This document shows, in pieces, positions 59,511 to 64,000 of a DNA stretch of 64,000 nt (within the stretch, counting starts at the first letter, position 1; every line of letters starts with the position of its first letter). This DNA comes from Puniceibacterium antarcticum. Its GTDB lineage: Bacteria; Pseudomonadota; Alphaproteobacteria; Rhodobacterales; Rhodobacteraceae. The notes below the pieces were generated by a model. The model was not told the origin of the DNA and searched no databases. It saw nothing but the letters and a program-made list of their open reading frames with translations. Position numbers and translations under genes: made by a program. The DNA lies in contig NZ_AWWI01000047.1 of the NCBI RefSeq assembly GCF_002760615.1, positions 62,001-126,000 on the forward strand. The letters run 5' to 3'.

Positions 59511-62153
59511 TCAGGCGCGCAGCAGCCCCTTCAGATCATACAGCGCCTGCAACGCCTCCCTTGGTGTCATCTCGTCCGGCGACAGCGTTGCCAATCTGTC
59601 CTCCACATCCGAAGAGGCTGCTTTTGGTGCCGGCGCAGGCTCGCGTGCCATGACCGAGAACAGCGGCAGATCGTCGATCAGCGCCTTTGGCGACACCTTT
59701 TCGCGTTCGCCTTTTTCCAGCTGCTCCAGCACATGACGCGCGCGTTTGATCACCGATGCAGGCAGGCCGGCCAGTTGCGCCACCTGCACACCATAGGACC
59801 GGTCCGCTGCACCGGGCCGCACCTCATGCAGGAAAATCACCTCGCCGTCCCATTCCTTAACCGCCACCGTGGCATTGCTCACCCCCGGCAGTTTGCCGGC
59901 CAGCACCGTCAGCTCGTGATAATGCGTCGCGAACAGTCCGCGCACGCGGTTCACTTCGTGCAGATGCTCCAGCGTGGCCCAAGCGATGCTCAGCCCGTCA
60001 TAGGTGGCCGTGCCGCGCCCGATCTCATCCAGAATGACCAGTGCGCGGTCATCGGCAAGGTTCAGAATGGCCGCCGTCTCGACCATCTCGACCATAAAGG
60101 TCGACCGCCCGCGCGCCAGATCATCCGACGCCCCGACGCGGCTGAAGATCTGACTGACCAGACCGATATGCGCCGAACTCGCCGGCACATAGCCGCCCAT
60201 CTGCGCAAGCAGGGCGATCAGCGCGTTCTGGCGCAGATAGGTCGATTTACCCGCCATGTTCGGCCCGGTCAGCAGCTGCACCGCTGCCGCATCGCTCTCG
60301 GGCGACAGGTCGCAATCATTGGCGATGAACGGCGCGCCGCCCTGTGCGGCTAGCGCGCGTTCGACCACCGGATGCCGCCCACCTTCGATGTCAAAGGCGC
60401 GGCTTTCGTCCACAACTGGCCGGCACCAGTCCTGCGCCGCCGCCAGATCCGCCATGCCGCAGGCCAGATCAAATTCGGCCAGCGCCAGTGCGGTCAGAGA
60501 GATCTCGGCCGCCCGCTCAAGAATAGAGCCTTTAAGCCCGTCATAGAGCCGCTTTTCGATCTCAATCGCTTCGCCCCCGGCATTCAGGATTTTCGTCTCT
60601 ATTTCGGACAATTCGACCGTGGTGAACCGAACCTGATTGGCAGTGGTCTGCCGGTGGATAAACGTCTCTGACAAAGGGGAAGAGAGCATCTTTTCCGCAT
60701 GGGTCGCCGTTGTCTCGATAAAGTAGCCCAGCACATTGTTGTGCTTGATCTTGAGCCCAGACACCCCGGCCAGCGCCGCATATTCGGCCTGCATCCGAGC
60801 AATCACGCTGCGCCCCTCGTCCCGCAGGGTCCGTGCCTCGTCCAGCGCCGCATCGTAGCCTTCGGCGATGAACCCGCCATCGCGCACCAGCAAGGGCGGT
60901 TCTGCGTTCAGCGCATCCCCCAGCAGGGTCACAAGCGCGTGGTGCCCACCCAGATCCTTGCAGGCATGCGCCAGATGCTCTGGCAGATCCTCGCCATCCA
61001 GCCGGCCTGCAATCCGCTCCGCCTGTTCCAGCGCGATGCGCACCGCCACCAGATCCCGCGGTCCGCCACGATCCAGACCCAGCCGCGACAGGGCCCGGTC
61101 CAGATCCGGCACCCGTTTCAGCGACTCCCGCAGGAACAGAGACACATCCACGCTGGACAGACACCAGGCCACAGCCCCTTGCCGCGCCAGAACCACGCTC
61201 AGCTCACGCGACGGCGACGACAGCCGCCGCTCCAGCAACCGTGCACCGCCCGAAGTCACGGTGCGGTCAATCACCGACAGCAGCGATCCGGCCCGCCCGC
61301 CATTCAGCGCATGGGTCAGCTCCAGATTGCGCCGGGTTGCGGCGTCGATCTGCATCAGCCGCGTTACCTGATCCTGACGCGGTGGCTGCAGCAGCGGCAG
61401 CTTTCCCTTTTGCGTGATGTCCAGATAGTCGACCAGCGCGCCCATGGCCGACACTTCGACCCGTTCGAACCGCCCAAAGGCATCCAGCGAGGCAACCCCG
61501 AACAGCCCGCACAACCGCGCCTCTGATCCGGTGGAATCGAACGACGCCCGGCCCAGCACCGTCGGCAGGATGCCCAGATCCCCCAGCACCTCGCGCAGGA
61601 TCTCGTCCACCGCATCCGACACCAGCACCTCGGAGGGGGCCAGCCGCGCCAGTTCGGCCCCGATGCGGGCCTGTGACAGGGACATCACGTGAAACACGCC
61701 GGTCGAGATATCGCACCAGGACAGCGCCCATGCGTCTCTGACATTGCTCAAAGCGGCCAGATAATTGTGCCGGCGCGCCTCAAGCAGCGACTCCTCGGTC
61801 AGGGTGCCGGGTGTGACCAGCCGCACCACATCGCGCTTGACCACCGACTTGCCGCCGCGCTTCTTGGCCTCTGCCGGGCTTTCCATCTGTTCGCAGACGG
61901 CGACGCGGAACCCCTTGCGGATCAGCGTCAGCAGATAGCCCTCGGCGGAATGCACCGGCACGCCGCACATCGGGATGTCATCGCCGTCATGTTTGCCGCG
62001 TTTGGTCAGTGCGATGTCCAGCGCGGCAGACGCGGCCACGGCATCGTCAAAGAACATCTCGTAAAAATCGCCCATCCGGTAGAACAACAGCGCGTCTTTG
62101 TACTGCGCCTTGATCTCCTGATACTGCGCCATCATTGGCGTGACTGCGTTCAT
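59511..62153 (-). CDS. mutS: DNA mismatch repair protein MutS
   Basis: 880 residues from the ATG at 62153 (MNAVTPMMAQYQEIK), chosen by the family N-terminus; an ATG at 62168 is an alternative. The mismatch-reading F-x-E motif is in GDFYEMFFDDA, and the C-terminal ABC-type ATPase has Walker A TGPNMAGKSTYLRQNA and Walker B ALVILDEIGRGTATYDG. The dimer recognises mispairs and recruits MutL. It ends at the shared terminator and is divergent from maeB. Confidence 0.97.
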   Translation of the reverse strand: MNAVTPMMAQYQEIKAQYKDALLFYRMGDFYEMFFDDAVAASAALDIALTKRGKHDGDDIPMCGVPVHSAEGYLLTLIRKGFRVAVCEQMESPAEAKKRGGKSVVKRDVVRLVTPGTLTEESLLEARRHNYLAALSNVRDAWALSWCDISTGVFHVMSLSQARIGAELARLAPSEVLVSDAVDEILREVLGDLGILPTVLGRASFDSTGSEARLCGLFGVASLDAFGRFERVEVSAMGALVDYLDITQKGKLPLLQPPRQDQVTRLMQIDAATRRNLELTHALNGGRAGSLLSVIDRTVTSGGARLLERRLSSPSRELSVVLARQGAVAWCLSSVDVSLFLRESLKRVPDLDRALSRLGLDRGGPRDLVAVRIALEQAERIAGRLDGEDLPEHLAHACKDLGGHHALVTLLGDALNAEPPLLVRDGGFIAEGYDAALDEARTLRDEGRSVIARMQAEYAALAGVSGLKIKHNNVLGYFIETTATHAEKMLSSPLSETFIHRQTTANQVRFTTVELSEIETKILNAGGEAIEIEKRLYDGLKGSILERAAEISLTALALAEFDLACGMADLAAAQDWCRPVVDESRAFDIEGGRHPVVERALAAQGGAPFIANDCDLSPESDAAAVQLLTGPNMAGKSTYLRQNALIALLAQMGGYVPASSAHIGLVSQIFSRVGASDDLARGRSTFMVEMVETAAILNLADDRALVILDEIGRGTATYDGLSIAWATLEHLHEVNRVRGLFATHYHELTVLAGKLPGVSNATVAVKEWDGEVIFLHEVRPGAADRSYGVQVAQLAGLPASVIKRARHVLEQLEKGEREKVSPKALIDDLPLFSVMAREPAPAPKAASSDVEDRLATLSPDEMTPREALQALYDLKGLLRA

Positions 62154-62280
62154 GGGGCCCCCGTTCATTCTGGGGCAACCCTATCAAATCCCGTGCAGCA
62201 CGCGAAAGGCGAAAACCGAAGTTGAGCGATAGGCCCCGCTGGGCTAGAACTGTCAGACCGCTACGGGAGGAGCGCCCCAT

Positions 62281-64000
62281 ATGTCGAACCAGAAATACAC
62301 ACGCGAAGAGGCTCTGGCCTTTCACCTCGACCCCACTCCGGGCAAGTGGGAGGTGACGGCGACCGTCCCCATGACCACGCAGCGCGACCTGTCGCTGGCC
62401 TATTCCCCCGGCGTGGCCGTGCCCTGCCTTGAGATCGCGGCGAACCCCGAACTGGCCTATGACTACACCAACAAGGGCAACCTCGTGGCGGTCATCTCGA
62501 ACGGCACCGCCGTTCTGGGTCTGGGCAATTTGGGCGCATTAGGGTCGAAACCGGTGATGGAGGGCAAGTCGGTCCTGTTCAAACGCTTCGCCGATGTGAA
62601 CTCGATCGACATCGAACTCGACACCGAAGACCCTGAGGAATTCATCAAGGCCGTGCGCCTGATGGGGCCGACATTCGGCGGCATCAACCTCGAAGACATC
62701 AAGGCGCCCGAGTGTTTCATCATCGAACAGACGCTCAAAGAGCAGATGGACATCCCGGTCTTTCACGACGACCAGCACGGCACTGCCGTGATCTGTGCCG
62801 CCGGCCTGATCAACGCGCTGCACCTGTCGGGGAAAAAGATCGGCGAGGTCAAGATCGTCCTCAACGGGGCAGGGGCCGCTGGCATCGCCTGCCTTGAACT
62901 GCTCAAGGCGATGGGCGCGAAACACGACAATTGCATCATGTGCGACACCAAGGGCGTGATCTATCAGGGTCGCACCGAGGGCATGAACCAGTGGAAATCG
63001 GCCCATGCCGCCATGACCGACGCGCGCAGCCTGACCGACGCGATGAAGGATTGCGACGTCTTCCTTGGTGTCTCGGCCAAGGGCGCGGTGACGCCAGAAA
63101 TGGTGCAATCCATGGCGCCAAACCCGGTGATCTTTGCCATGGCGAACCCCGACCCCGAAATCACCCCGGAAGAGGCCCACGCCGTGCGCGAGGATGCCAT
63201 CGTCGCCACCGGGCGCAGCGACTACCCCAATCAGGTGAACAACGTCCTCGGCTTTCCCTACCTGTTTCGCGGCGCGCTCGACATCCACGCCCGCGCGATC
63301 AATGACGAAATGAAGATCGCCTGCGCCGAAGCGCTCGCCGCGCTCGCACGCGAAGACGTGCCGGACGAGGTTGCGCTGGCCTATGGCAAGACCCTGAGCT
63401 TTGGGCGCGACTACATCATCCCGACGCCGTTCGACCCGCGCCTGATCCACCGCATCCCGACCGCAGTGGCCCGGGCCGGCATGGACACCGGCGTCGCCCG
63501 CCGTCCGATCATTGATATGGAGGCGTACGAGCTTTCCCTGAAATCCCGCATGGACCCGACGGCCAGTATCCTGCGCGGCATCAACACCCGTGCCCGCAAG
63601 GCGCAGGCCCGCATGATCTTTGCCGAAGGCGACGATCCCCGCGTGCTGCGCGCGGCGGTGATGTATCAGCGCGCGGGTCTGGGTCATGCGCTGATCGTGG
63701 GCCGCGCGGCGGATGTAAAGGCCCGGCTGGACGAGGCCGGCATGAGCGATGCCGTGGACGAGCTGGAGGTGGTCAATGCCGCAAACACCCCACATCTTGA
63801 GGTTTATAAGGCGTTCCTCTACAACAGGCTGCAGCGCAAGGGCTTTGACAGCACCGATATCCACCGTCTGGCCACCCGCGACCGGCACGTCTTTGCCGCG
63901 CTGATGCTGGCCCATGGCCATGGGGACGGGCTGATCACCGGCGCGACGCGCAAATCGGCCCATGTGATGGAGCTGATCAACCACGTCTTTGACGCCGATG
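62281..64000 (+). CDS. maeB: NADP-dependent malic enzyme with phosphotransacetylase-like domain (3' truncated by window)
   Basis: 573 codons visible, open to the right edge. N-terminal malic enzyme domain: YSPGVAVPCLEI, VFHDDQHGTAV, and the nucleotide-binding VLNGAGAAGIACLELL; a second domain beginning near residue 440 (RARKAQARMIFAEGDDPRVL) resembles phosphate acetyltransferase, here probably regulatory. It decarboxylates malate to pyruvate with NADPH formation. GGGAGGAG precedes the ATG. The complete protein would be expected to be about 750 residues. Confidence 0.95.
   Translation, partial: MSNQKYTREEALAFHLDPTPGKWEVTATVPMTTQRDLSLAYSPGVAVPCLEIAANPELAYDYTNKGNLVAVISNGTAVLGLGNLGALGSKPVMEGKSVLFKRFADVNSIDIELDTEDPEEFIKAVRLMGPTFGGINLEDIKAPECFIIEQTLKEQMDIPVFHDDQHGTAVICAAGLINALHLSGKKIGEVKIVLNGAGAAGIACLELLKAMGAKHDNCIMCDTKGVIYQGRTEGMNQWKSAHAAMTDARSLTDAMKDCDVFLGVSAKGAVTPEMVQSMAPNPVIFAMANPDPEITPEEAHAVREDAIVATGRSDYPNQVNNVLGFPYLFRGALDIHARAINDEMKIACAEALAALAREDVPDEVALAYGKTLSFGRDYIIPTPFDPRLIHRIPTAVARAGMDTGVARRPIIDMEAYELSLKSRMDPTASILRGINTRARKAQARMIFAEGDDPRVLRAAVMYQRAGLGHALIVGRAADVKARLDEAGMSDAVDELEVVNAANTPHLEVYKAFLYNRLQRKGFDSTDIHRLATRDRHVFAALMLAHGHGDGLITGATRKSAHVMELINHVFDAD

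Noticed and set aside
61681-61696. TCACGTGAAACA in mutS resembling parS
   Set aside because: The first four bases of the site do not match, so only one half is present.

Overview
The window is a chromosomal segment of an aerobic anoxygenic phototrophic alphaproteobacterium, most likely a Rhodobacterales member of the Roseobacter group. The grounds are a complete Rhodobacter-type photosynthesis gene cluster (PGC) with a tetraheme pufC and no pufX, a spheroidene-type carotenoid set including crtA, high GC, and a Rhodobacterales-style origin-proximal block (rho-mnmE-mnmG-rsmG-parA-parB). I see no tRNA, rRNA, insertion sequence, prophage or CRISPR array.

Layout. (1) 1-12.4 kb, minus strand: the bchFNBHLM-lhaA-puhABC superoperon, running out of the left edge through a conserved short PGC gene. 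(2) 12.4-19.0 kb, plus strand: ppaA (aerR-like) and ppsR regulators, then bchG, a PucC-family transporter, bchP and idi. (3) 19.3-32.5 kb, minus strand: crtE-crtF-bchC-bchX-small ORF-bchY-bchZ-pufQBALMC-dxs. (4) 32.6-35.0 kb, plus: crtD-crtC. (5) 35.2-38.2 kb, minus: crtI-crtB-tspO. (6) 38.3-42.6 kb, plus: crtA-bchI-bchD-bchO. Together these make bacteriochlorophyll a, spheroidene/spheroidenone carotenoids, the reaction centre and the LH1 antenna. Eleven close matches to the PpsR/CrtJ operator (TGT-N12-ACA) lie at the divergent promoters, plus one inside crtF, so PpsR with PpaA is the likely aerobic repressor system.

(7) 42.6-47.8 kb: housekeeping genes (Smr-domain, Tim44-like, fxsA, secB, dnaQ, coaE, aroE, maf). 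(8) 47.84-48.25 kb: a gene-free stretch with several DnaA-box matches and AT-rich DNA, the probable chromosomal replication origin. (9) 48.4-55.2 kb, plus: rho, mnmE, mnmG, rsmG, parA, parB, with two perfect and two imperfect parS sites (46.0-59.5 kb). (10) 55.2-57.7 kb, minus: hemW, rdgB, rph. (11) 57.8-59.4 kb, plus: hrcA, grpE, ending in a strong terminator. (12) mutS (minus) and a 3'-truncated malic enzyme gene maeB (plus) at the right edge.

The photosynthesis genes end only about 5 kb from the putative oriC/parS region. The most interesting unexplained items are a perfect PpsR operator inside crtF, tandem operators lying over the bchG start codon, a translationally coupled 49-residue ORF between bchX and bchY, an exact 11-bp-period tandem repeat just before bchZ, a crtC gene with no usual start codon, and an in-frame copy of a dispersed intergenic repeat inside bchB. 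No wholly new multi-gene system was found; nearly every long gene belongs to a recognisable family.
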